NCBI RefSeq assembly: GCF_014652675.1 | Contig: NZ_BMZG01000005.1 | Coordinates: forward strand, 1-64,000 | DNA length: 64,000 nucleotides | Source: Formosimonas limnophila | Lineage (GTDB): Bacteria; Pseudomonadota; Gammaproteobacteria; Burkholderiales; Burkholderiaceae | Reading direction: 5' to 3' | Shown here: in pieces, positions 31,845 to 39,611 of the stretch | How the letters are laid out: every line of letters begins with the position of its first letter | Numbering within the stretch: position 1 is the stretch's first letter | The notes under the pieces: model-generated | What the model was told of the DNA's origin: nothing | The model's input: only the letters and a program-made list of their open reading frames with translations | Databases searched by the model: none | Made by a program: the position numbers and the translations under genes

Positions 31845-33182
31845 ATGAGAAAAACCTTAAAAATCACCCCGAGCACCGGCCAAACCACTCGCCAACCCCT
31901 GCGCGGCAAAAACAGAAACAACCAAGCTGCCGCCAACGCACGCATCAGCCCAACAGAACCACACAAAAAAAGCAACCGCCATACAAGCAACAAGCCTCCG
32001 AGACGCGACGGTGATAAACCACGTAACTTCTCAGACCGTCCACGCCGCAGCTTCGACGACAAGCCAAAGCGAGATTTTGGCGACAAGCCACCTCGGCGCG
32101 ATGGTGACAAGCCGCGTGACTTCTCAGAACGTCCGCGCCGCAGCTTTGATGACAAACCAAAACGTAACTTTAGCGACAAACCACCTCGACGCGATGGTGG
32201 CAAACCGCATGACTTCTCAGACCGTCCGCGCCGCAGCTTTGATGACAAACCAAAACGTGACTTTGGCGAGAAATCGCAGCAAAGCAATGCCAACGACACT
32301 ACCCCTTGGGGCACACCTTTGACACGCACTACCACCAGCCGTAGCAGCACCCCAAACCCGAGTAAAAGCTTTCAAGAACCACGTCGACACGGCAAAATGC
32401 GTGATGAACAAGGTCGTCCGATTCGGAAAGTTGCGCCGCGCTTGGCTCCCGCCGACGCTGGCATCCGCCTGTCCAAACACCTCTCAGACCAAGGCCTTTG
32501 CTCACGCAGAGAAGCTGACGAGTTTATTGAAAAAGGCTGGGTTACAGTGAATGGTCAACGCGCCACTCTCGGCCAGCGCATCACACCAACAGACAAAATC
32601 CAAGTTGCCAAACAAGCACAACGCGCCCAAGAATCACGCGTGACCATTCTCATCAACAAACCCGTCGGGCTTGTCTCAGGCCAAGCTGAAGACGGCTACG
32701 CACCTGCCGCTTCACTCATCACGCCCGAGAATCATTGGGCAGGTGACAGCAGCGGATTGTTGTTTGAACCCAAACACCTACGTGGCTTAGCGCCCGCTGG
32801 ACGCCTGGATATTGATTCTGTTGGTCTGCTCGTCCTCACCCAAGACGGTCGCGTCGCCAAAACCCTGATCGGCGACAAAAGCGATGTGGACAAAGAGTAC
32901 CTTGTGCGCGTCGAAGGCTCATTATCAGACGAAGGGCTGCGCTTACTCAATCACGGCCTCTTGCTCGACGGTGTGCCACTGCGCCCAGCCAAAGTCAGCT
33001 GGCAAAACGAAGATCAACTGCGCTTCGTTCTCACCGAAGGTAAAAAACGCCAAATCCGCCGCATGTGCGAACTCGTCGGATTACACGTCGTTGGCCTCAA
33101 ACGCATCCGCATCGGTCAAGTCTTGCTCGGTGATTTACCAACGGGGCAGTGGCGCTATTTGGGTGATAATGAGGGGTTTTAA
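31845..33182 (+). CDS. RsuA/RluB/RluF-family 23S rRNA pseudouridine synthase with repeat-rich N-terminus
   Basis: A predicted rRNA pseudouridine synthase of 445 residues. The catalytic half begins with an S4 RNA-binding domain (SKHLSDQGLCSRREADEFI, about residue 209) and has the catalytic aspartate in APAGRLDIDSVGLLVLT (about Asp325), then LTEGKKRQIRRMCE. The first 190 or so residues are basic and disordered, with three 31-residue tandem repeats rich in Arg, Lys, Asp and Pro. Such tails are seen on some betaproteobacterial homologues. The exact uridine modified is not predictable. The ATG at 31845 follows a TATAAT at 31807 with a poor -35. Confidence 0.87.
   Translation: MRKTLKITPSTGQTTRQPLRGKNRNNQAAANARISPTEPHKKSNRHTSNKPPRRDGDKPRNFSDRPRRSFDDKPKRDFGDKPPRRDGDKPRDFSERPRRSFDDKPKRNFSDKPPRRDGGKPHDFSDRPRRSFDDKPKRDFGEKSQQSNANDTTPWGTPLTRTTTSRSSTPNPSKSFQEPRRHGKMRDEQGRPIRKVAPRLAPADAGIRLSKHLSDQGLCSRREADEFIEKGWVTVNGQRATLGQRITPTDKIQVAKQAQRAQESRVTILINKPVGLVSGQAEDGYAPAASLITPENHWAGDSSGLLFEPKHLRGLAPAGRLDIDSVGLLVLTQDGRVAKTLIGDKSDVDKEYLVRVEGSLSDEGLRLLNHGLLLDGVPLRPAKVSWQNEDQLRFVLTEGKKRQIRRMCELVGLHVVGLKRIRIGQVLLGDLPTGQWRYLGDNEGF
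31995..32273 (+). repeat. Three 93-bp tandem repeats inside the pseudouridine synthase gene
   Basis: Units start at 31995, 32088 and 32181, each encoding PPRRDG-(D/G)-KP then a FS-(D/E)-RPRRSFDDKPKR core and F-(G/S)-(D/E)-K. The copies differ mainly by silent and a few conservative changes, so they are in-frame duplications kept at protein level. Copy number may vary between strains. Confidence 0.9.
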
Positions 33183-33218
33183 GCAGTATCAAACCAAATT
33201 GTCTTATTGTTCTTTAAT

Positions 33219-33250
33219 AAAACGCCCACCTTAATTGAGGTGGGCGTTTT
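33219..33250 (+). terminator. Intrinsic terminator after the pseudouridine synthase gene
   Basis: AAAACGCCCACCT, 6-nt loop, AGGTGGGCGTTTT: a perfect 13-bp stem. It is symmetric and could also end priA transcripts arriving from the other side, 134 bp away. Confidence 0.88.
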
Positions 33251-33383
33251 GTTGGGGAAACATCAGCTTGTTGGCCTTGTATGGGTATGCAGAGACTGAA
33301 ACTCAGTAACCGCAATCACTGACGCACGACGGGACACTAGCTTATATGGAAAAAGCCTCCCTTTTGATTGGAATGGATGGATT

Positions 33384-35495
33384 TTAAATTTCAGCGGGGT
33401 CAACCTCAACAAACCATGTTAATCGGCTTTTGAGCTGTGTCAACGCAGCCTGCCAATGCGGCAAAAAAGCCTGCAGTTTGCTGCGTTGCGGGGATTCAAT
33501 GAGGAGTTGGGCGCGTTCTTGGGCATTTTTTCGCATCATTTGCATGGGGACGGCAGCGTTGATGGTGAGGGTGTCGAACCCATGCTCATCGATGATGTTA
33601 AGAGCAGCGGTGCGAGCAGCGTTGGCGAACTCTAACGCATCCTTGATACGAGGAGCGGCCACTTGTAAGAGAGCATGGGCCGCGAATGGGGGCAAACCAA
33701 GCTGGGCGCGCACAGCGAGCTCGTCAGCAGCAAAAGATTCATAATCGTGGGCCAAAATGTGTCGCCAAAGTGGGTGCTCAGGGAAGGTGGTTTGGATGAT
33801 GACGTGGCCTGCGTGTTGGCCACGGCCTGCACGACCGATGACTTGCTGCAGCTGGGCGAAAAGTCGCTCAGGCGCGCGGTAGTCTTGGGCAAATAGGCCG
33901 CCATCGACGTCGAGGACACCGACCGTGGTGAGGTTTGGCCAGTCGTGCCCCTTGGCAAGCATTTGCGTACCGATGATGATGTCCACTTCACCTGCTGCGA
34001 TGTCGGCAAGCTGGGTTTCTAATTGTCCCTTTTTGCGGGTGATGTCGGCGTCGATGCGACGCACGCGAGCGGCTTTCCAGTGATTTTGTACAGTTTCTTC
34101 GAGACGCTGCGTGCCTTGACCTACGGGAAGTAAATCTGCATTGCCGCAACTGGCGCAGGCTTTCGGTACACGCTTTTGTGTGCCACAGTGGTGGCAGTGC
34201 AGGAGACGCGTGGTTTGATGATAGACCATGTGCGCGGAGCAGGCGGTGCAATCATTGACCGCACCGCAATGGCCGCAGTAAAGCACAGGCGCGTAACCAC
34301 GTCGATTTTGGAACAACAGAGAGGTTTTTCCTGCGGCAAGGGTTTTGTCAATCACGCTTCTCAGCGCTGTGGATAAACCGTCCATCATGATGGTTTTGTT
34401 GGTATCCACCAATTGCACCGCAGGTGGTTTCGCACCGCTGATGGCGCGCTGACGTAGGATATGCAAGCCGTATTTGCCTGTTTGTGCGGCATGCCATGTT
34501 TCAAGAGAGGGCGTCGCGCTGCCAAGAATGATGGGGATGTTGAGCTGATGCGCACGATAGATGGCAACATCACGCGCAGAATAACGCACCCCTTCTTGCT
34601 GACGATAGGAGCTGTCGTGCTCTTCGTCCACAACGATGGCCGCCAAATTCGGTAATTGGGTCAAAATCGACAGTCGTGTGCCCAAGATCACCCGTGCATG
34701 CCCGCTACTGGCACGCCAGAAATTAACCAGCCTCGTCGATTCGTTGAGTTTGCTGTGTAGACTCACCACCGCATCATCACCAAAACGAGCCGTCAATCGA
34801 GCATAAAACTGTGGCGTGAGGTTAATCTCAGGGACGAGCACAAGGACTTGTGCGTCAGGATGATTGGCAAGAACCCCCGCAAGGTATTGCAAATAAATCT
34901 CAGTTTTACCACTGCCCGTAATGCCAAATAAAAGTTGCGGCGATTGGCGTGGTGCTTGGGCCGCTTGAGTCAATTGCGCCAAAACACGCTCTTGCTCCTC
35001 AGAGAGCAACAACCCTGCGGACAAACTCAATGGCGCAGGCGCAACAGACATCGCTTGCCATTTTTTCCATGCTTGCTTACCCACACCAAGGCTCAATCTA
35101 CCGTCAACCTCCTGAAATTGACTCGCTGTGCGCAGTGCTGTCGGCAGCGCAGGCAGGGCAACCTCACCCAAGCCACGCTGATAATACCGCGCCATAAACC
35201 GTATCAACTGCAGCCACATACCATCCGCACGTGGCACGAATGCCAAAACAGCACTAATGGCTTTGAGTTTGTCAGCAGGCACATCCGTCTGTGCGGCATG
35301 ACCAACCACCCAACCAACCACCTGTTGACGGCCAAAAGAAACCAAAACGGCACGGCCAAGCCAATCATCGGGAGATGACCACTCGACTTCGCAAGGGGCG
35401 TAATCAAACACGCCCGTATTTGATACAGAGACAGGGACATCAAGGGCGACTTGCAGCACCCATTGGGATGAGGTGGATTTTAAGATGGGTGACAT
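33384..35495 (-). CDS. priA: Primosomal helicase PriA
   Basis: PriA is a 3'-5' superfamily 2 helicase that reloads the replisome at stalled forks. The protein is 703 residues from MSPILKSTSSQWVLQV. The Walker A LLFGITGSGKTEIYLQYL and the DEEH box VDEEHDSSYRQQEG are present. The zinc-binding region has paired cysteines in CGHCGAVNDCTAC, CHHCG and CASCGN. The frame is open to a TTG at 35519, but the ATG at 35495 is the better start. Upstream, toward hemE, is a cluster of DnaA boxes. Confidence 0.95.
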   Translation of the reverse strand: MSPILKSTSSQWVLQVALDVPVSVSNTGVFDYAPCEVEWSSPDDWLGRAVLVSFGRQQVVGWVVGHAAQTDVPADKLKAISAVLAFVPRADGMWLQLIRFMARYYQRGLGEVALPALPTALRTASQFQEVDGRLSLGVGKQAWKKWQAMSVAPAPLSLSAGLLLSEEQERVLAQLTQAAQAPRQSPQLLFGITGSGKTEIYLQYLAGVLANHPDAQVLVLVPEINLTPQFYARLTARFGDDAVVSLHSKLNESTRLVNFWRASSGHARVILGTRLSILTQLPNLAAIVVDEEHDSSYRQQEGVRYSARDVAIYRAHQLNIPIILGSATPSLETWHAAQTGKYGLHILRQRAISGAKPPAVQLVDTNKTIMMDGLSTALRSVIDKTLAAGKTSLLFQNRRGYAPVLYCGHCGAVNDCTACSAHMVYHQTTRLLHCHHCGTQKRVPKACASCGNADLLPVGQGTQRLEETVQNHWKAARVRRIDADITRKKGQLETQLADIAAGEVDIIIGTQMLAKGHDWPNLTTVGVLDVDGGLFAQDYRAPERLFAQLQQVIGRAGRGQHAGHVIIQTTFPEHPLWRHILAHDYESFAADELAVRAQLGLPPFAAHALLQVAAPRIKDALEFANAARTAALNIIDEHGFDTLTINAAVPMQMMRKNAQERAQLLIESPQRSKLQAFLPHWQAALTQLKSRLTWFVEVDPAEI

Positions 35496-35589
35496 TTCGT
35501 GGTGGACAACCGCAGCCAAGTTAGCCTGACTTGTTGAATCTCAATTTAACTAATTCACTTAAGTACCCGTTTTATAAGGACTTTTTGCG

Positions 35590-35862
35590 TTACCCACAAA
35601 ACCTGTGGATAACTGTGTGCATAAGCCGTGAAAAAGTGGGGTAAACCGCGTCAAATCAGGCATTTTCTTAGAGTGCTCAAATTTTACACAATTACGAAAA
35701 AGCTTATTTATCAATAACTTACAATCTAAAACGGCCATCAAGGAGGCTCATCACTCGCCAAAGCCCACCGTTGCGCTGCCTGCGGGAAACTGTGGGTAAG
35801 TCAAGCATTCTTTTATGAATTTTATGATGTATTTTTCATAAAATCATAAAAAATCTCACAGC
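35590..35862. other. DnaA-box cluster with adjoining AT-rich stretch (origin-like)
   Basis: Two sites match TTATNCACA exactly: TGTGGATAA (35604-35612) and TGTGCATAA (35616-35624), both on the minus strand. Three differ by one base: TTACCCACA (35590-35598), TTTTACACA (35682-35690) and TGTGGGTAA (35791-35799). From 35810 to 35862 the DNA is very AT-rich with repeated TTTTATGA and its complement, like a duplex-unwinding element. The region is free of genes, between hemE and priA. It could be the replication origin, a secondary DnaA-binding site, or a DnaA-controlled promoter region. dnaA itself is not in the window. Confidence 0.5.
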
Positions 35863-35875
35863 AAAGCATCATGGC

Positions 35876-36961
35876 TTATAGGGGAGTCGCCACACGCGAG
35901 CTTCGGCTGTAAGTGTGCACTTCGTCCACCAAAATTTTCACTGCCTCAGGATCGGTGAATTGGGAAATACCATGACCTAAATTAAACACATGCCCCACAT
36001 GCGGTCCGAAACCATCGAGCACACGCTGCACCTCTGCACGAAGATTTTTCTCTGAACCAAACAAAACAGATGGGTCTAAATTGCCCTGTAAAGCCACTTT
36101 GTGCCCGACCCGTGCCCTCGCTTGGGCAATATCGGTTGCCCAATCCAGCCCCAAAGCATCCGCACCACTGTCAGCCATCTGCTCGAGCCACTGACCGCCA
36201 CCTTTGGTGAACACAATCACTGGAATCTGTTCACCATTGTGCTCGCGGTTTAACCCCGCCATCACCTGACGCATATACGCCAGCGAAAATGCCTCATAAC
36301 TGCTGCCAGACAGCGAACCACCCCATGTATCAAAAATCATCACGGCTTGCGCCCCAGCAGCGATTTGGGCATTCAGATACGCCGTGGTTGCACGCGCATT
36401 GACCATCAAAATATGATGCAATAAGTCAGGGCGGCGATACATCATGGTCTTAATCGTGCGAAACTCCTTCGACGAGCCCCCCTCAACCATATAACAGGCA
36501 ATCGTGTAAGGACTGCCCGCAAAACCAATCAACGGCACGCGCCCTTGCAACGACGTACGAATCTTAGCCACCGCATCAAACACATACTGGAGCTTGCCCA
36601 TGTCGGGCACTTCCAGACGCTGTACCGCCATCTCGTCTTGCAATGGACGGTCAAACACAGGACCTTCGCCCTCAACAAAGCGCAAACCGAGCCCCATCGC
36701 ATCAGGCACGGTCAAGATATCGCTGAATAAAATCGCCGCATCCAGCCCATAACGGTCAATCGGCTGCAACGTCACCTCCGTGGCCATCGCAGGACTCATC
36801 GCTAACTGCATAAAACTGCCGGCCCGCGCCCGCGTCGCGCGATACTCAGGCAAATACCGTCCTGCTTGGCGCATCAACCAAACAGGCGTGTGCGTCGTGC
36901 TCTGGCGACGCAAGGCGCGTAAAAAAGTGTCGTTTTGTAACGGGGCGAAAGAAGACATCAT
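35876..36961 (-). CDS. hemE: Uroporphyrinogen decarboxylase
   Basis: It removes four carboxyl groups from uroporphyrinogen III to give coproporphyrinogen III in haem synthesis. The protein is about 361 residues from [19 protein letters not shown]. The signature [17 protein letters not shown] lies near residue 25, with [12 protein letters not shown] and [17 protein letters not shown] following. I use 36961 (36958 is equally possible); the open frame to 37021 adds a non-conserved leader. No strong ribosome binding site is visible. It reads toward the DnaA-box region and priA. Confidence 0.95.
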   Translation of the reverse strand: MMSSFAPLQNDTFLRALRRQSTTHTPVWLMRQAGRYLPEYRATRARAGSFMQLAMSPAMATEVTLQPIDRYGLDAAILFSDILTVPDAMGLGLRFVEGEGPVFDRPLQDEMAVQRLEVPDMGKLQYVFDAVAKIRTSLQGRVPLIGFAGSPYTIACYMVEGGSSKEFRTIKTMMYRRPDLLHHILMVNARATTAYLNAQIAAGAQAVMIFDTWGGSLSGSSYEAFSLAYMRQVMAGLNREHNGEQIPVIVFTKGGGQWLEQMADSGADALGLDWATDIAQARARVGHKVALQGNLDPSVLFGSEKNLRAEVQRVLDGFGPHVGHVFNLGHGISQFTDPEAVKILVDEVHTYSRSSRVATPL

Positions 36962-37088
36962 AAAAACCAGCTTAAAAGGTTGAAAACACCATTGTATCAA
37001 GTTATCCCATGCCTGCGACACCGAACACGTGCCGCTATCGGTATAATGCCTCTACTTAGCCATCCTCAGACATCAAAGGAAACCCCAC

Positions 37089-37328
37089 ATGACTGAACTC
37101 TACACCGTCGCAGGTATGACCTGCCAGCACTGCGTCGCTCGCGTGCAAACCGCGTTATCCTCTGTGCCTGGCGTCACTTCTGCTGTGGTGTCACTGTTAC
37201 CACCGCGTGTGGTCGTTGAGGGAGATGATGTTGATTTAGCGGCATTAAATGCCGCACTGGCGGAAACGTCTTTCTCACTCACACCATCACCTGTGGTCAA
37301 TATTGGTGGCGTGAAACCGAAACGTTGA
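37089..37328 (+). CDS. CopZ-like heavy-metal-binding protein
   Basis: A 79-residue cytoplasmic protein with a single HMA fold. It has the Cu(I)-binding motif GMTCQHC (about residues 9-15) and the usual pattern of VPGVTSAVVSLLPPRVVVEG. Such proteins carry copper to P-type ATPases or sequester it. No CopA ATPase or CueR regulator is in the window, so its partner is elsewhere. AAGGAAA lies upstream. The next 9 bp lead straight into a truncated DUF3999 remnant. Confidence 0.88.
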   Translation: MTELYTVAGMTCQHCVARVQTALSSVPGVTSAVVSLLPPRVVVEGDDVDLAALNAALAETSFSLTPSPVVNIGGVKPKR

Positions 37329-37336
37329 TGTGCTGA

Positions 37337-38226
37337 TGCGTTACGCCACACACCATCGAGCGCAGCACGGATTTAAATCAATGGCAGCCCCTCGCTGAAA
37401 CTGCCGTTGTGCAATTACCCGACACCCCACCCACGACGCGTATCGACCTCCCCGCGACCGATGTACACGGACAATACCTACGCATTAGTTGGACTGAGTC
37501 AAACGCTGTCACGCTCACCAATGCCACGCTCATCAACCAAACCACACAACAAGCCACAACGCAAAAAATTGATTTACATCTAACCTCCGCAGATTCAGGT
37601 GCACTCGCGGCCTACCTGCCTGCTGTATTGCAACATCACCCCTCCAAACTCACACTACGCACCGAAACCAACAACATCAATGTGCCTGTGAACATCGGCT
37701 TCAGATACAAATATCAAGAAACCTATGGTGTCACAGTCGAAACCGCCGCACAAACCGTCTTATTTCGTTTAACACAGAACGGTCAAACATTCACCAACAG
37801 CGGAATCAACCTCTCTGTACCCAAAAACAAAAACATCCTCCCCCCCCCAAAGACCAACAACTTCCCTCTGACCTCAAAGCCAGCATCGAGCTGCCCATCC
37901 ACCGCATCGGCTTCATCGCTAGCGGCAGCACACCTTACACATTGCGCTATAAAAATGACACCAATCCAACTGCTCGCCCTATCGCCAGCTTACTGCCGAG
38001 CTACCAAACAGGCGACGCCAACCAACTCCCACTGGCCAGTATCTCTGCTGAATCCGTGACCACTACATTCAACACACAGCCTGAACTAATCAACGCAGCA
38101 CAGCACTCAGACCAACCCACCAGCCGCAAGAACTACTCACTCTGGGGCATCCTCATCAGCGGCGTGCTGCTGCTCACGGGCATGGTGCTTGTCATCATGA
38201 AGCAATTAAATAAAAAACAGAATTAA
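37337..38226 (+). pseudogene. DUF3999 family protein, N-terminally truncated and frameshifted
   Basis: The readable part begins with TPHTIERSTDLNQWQPLAET, which in DUF3999 proteins lies well inside the chain, so the signal peptide and first 150 or so residues are missing. The frame then runs to a nine-C tract at 37840-37848 and shifts. The correct continuation (KDQQLPSDLKASIELPIHRI, then FIASGSTPYTLRYKN and ARPIASLLPSYQTGD) lies in another frame and ends with a C-terminal membrane helix. Seven or ten Cs would restore the frame. Family assignment is from memory of conserved segments. Function of DUF3999 is unknown. Confidence 0.7.
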
Positions 38227-38236
38227 TCCACCAAAC

Positions 38237-38266
38237 AAAAAACGTGGGCATTGCCCACGTTTTTTT
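38237..38266 (+). terminator. Intrinsic terminator after the DUF3999 remnant
   Basis: AAACGTGGGC, ATT loop, GCCCACGTTT, followed by more Ts. It is symmetric and may also end ahpD transcripts from the minus strand. Confidence 0.85.
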
Positions 38267-38281
38267 GTATTTAAATCCATC

Positions 38282-38803
38282 TCACGCTTCATTCGCCAAC
38301 ACTTGCGAGACCGCGTTAATCGTCGCGGCAATGCGGCCGACGTCACGCAGTTGCAGGGTACTCATACCTTCAGCTTTGAGCAGTGCATAATGGCTTTTGA
38401 TGCAAAAATGGCATTTACCAACGACAGAGGCGGCGAGTGCGTACATCTCGAAACGGCGTTTGTCTAAACCACCGTGATTCGCGTAGGCATTCATACGCAG
38501 TTCAGCGCGTTGGGTGGCGAGGTCTGGGTCATTGGCCATTTCGACGTAGGGATACCATGCGTTGTTCATGCCCATGAGTGAAGCGGCGGTGAGTGCGGCG
38601 GTTTCTTCCTCCGGTGTGAGCGCACGAGCTTGGCTGATGGCATGCACGATTTTGGTCGCTTTCGCGGCGAATGCAGAGGCGAGCGCAACGCCAACAGCGT
38701 CATTGCCTTCTAAGCTGGAGCGTGAGACAGTCGCATCAAGATTGAGACGAATGTCTTTGGCATAGTCGGGGATTGCATTTTTGATGTCTGTTAGCCATTC
38801 CAT
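38282..38803 (-). CDS. ahpD: Alkyl hydroperoxide reductase AhpD
   Basis: A 173-residue carboxymuconolactone-decarboxylase-fold disulfide reductase that recycles the peroxiredoxin AhpC. The redox and proton-relay residues lie in KCHFCIKSHYALL, giving the expected CxxC with a nearby His (about residues 131-138). It lies 155 bp after ahpC on the same strand, with a terminator between, so it may be expressed by read-through at a lower level. Confidence 0.92.
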   Translation of the reverse strand: MEWLTDIKNAIPDYAKDIRLNLDATVSRSSLEGNDAVGVALASAFAAKATKIVHAISQARALTPEEETAALTAASLMGMNNAWYPYVEMANDPDLATQRAELRMNAYANHGGLDKRRFEMYALAASVVGKCHFCIKSHYALLKAEGMSTLQLRDVGRIAATINAVSQVLANEA

Positions 38804-38895
38804 AATTGTGACTCCTGTTTTGGTGATGTTTGTTCAGATAGGTGAATAACGAGCATTTAGAGCAGGTGCTGCACACTCTATGTTGGTTGGGCGAT

Positions 38896-38925
38896 AAAAA
38901 ACCCGCGCGAGTGCACGGGCTTTTT
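38896..38925 (-). terminator. Intrinsic terminator between ahpC and ahpD
   Basis: On the minus strand CCCGTGC, ACTC loop, GCGCGGG, then T6. It ends 33 bp after the ahpC stop. It may be leaky, letting some transcription reach ahpD. Confidence 0.7.
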
Positions 38926-38958
38926 ATTTCAAGCCGCCTAAGCTTACGCTCGCAAAAA

Positions 38959-39507
38959 TTATAATGTCGCGCCGCCAACCGTTCGGTTGCAAGGGCACAA
39001 TTCATCGGTTTGCAAACCATCTAAAATACGCAAAACTTCTTGTGGGTTGCGACCAACGTTTAAGTTGTTAACCGACACGTGTTGAATCGTGTTGTCTGGA
39101 TCAACGATGAATGTCGCACGCAAAGCCACGCCAGCAGCCTCATCACGCACGCCGAGCATATCAATCAATGAGCCTTTGGCATCACCGAACTGCCAGTGAC
39201 CCAGTTTGTTCAAGTCTGGGTGCTCACGACGCCATGCGAGTTTACAAAACTCATTATCAGACGAACCACCGAGCAAAATTGCGTCACGGTCTTCGAAGTC
39301 TTTCGCTAATTTATTGAACTCAACGATTTCAGTTGGGCAAACGAAGGTGAAGTCTTTTGGATAAAAATAAATGATTTTCCATTTGCCTGCGAATGACGCT
39401 TCCGTGATGGTTTCAAATGCCGACACGCCGTTTTCTTCGTGGTGGTTAAAGCCTGGCTTGACGCCATCAACGCTGAATGCGTCTAATTTTTGACCGACTG
39501 TTTTCAT
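38959..39507 (-). CDS. ahpC: Peroxiredoxin AhpC
   Basis: A 2-Cys peroxiredoxin that reduces hydrogen peroxide, organic peroxides and peroxynitrite. The protein is 182 residues. The peroxidatic cysteine is in FYPKDFTFVCPTEIVEF (about Cys57) and the resolving cysteine is near the C-terminus in DELCPCN. This AhpD-linked form begins MKTVGQKLDAFSVDG. AAGGAGC precedes the ATG. A minus-strand TTGGGC-18-TACAAT (-10 at 39548-39553) is a possible promoter; no OxyR site was confirmed. Confidence 0.94.
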   Translation of the reverse strand: MKTVGQKLDAFSVDGVKPGFNHHEENGVSAFETITEASFAGKWKIIYFYPKDFTFVCPTEIVEFNKLAKDFEDRDAILLGGSSDNEFCKLAWRREHPDLNKLGHWQFGDAKGSLIDMLGVRDEAAGVALRATFIVDPDNTIQHVSVNNLNVGRNPQEVLRILDGLQTDELCPCNRTVGGATL

Positions 39508-39611
39508 GTATTGCTCCTTGTTGTTGGGTTAAAAAATTTGACGAGAGATTGTACCGTGAATAATAAACATAGCCCAATTGTATTATTTGATTGCCGCAAT
39601 AGTTTTTTAAA

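Noticed and set aside
31796-32350. A 184-residue minus-strand frame with repeats, opposite the pseudouridine synthase repeats
   Set aside because: Its Ser/Leu/Arg repeats arise from reading the 93-bp coding repeats backwards; the plus-strand gene has clear family motifs.
35559-35741. 60-codon minus-strand frame in the DnaA-box region
   Set aside because: Overlaps the DnaA boxes, has no family resemblance and no ribosome binding site.
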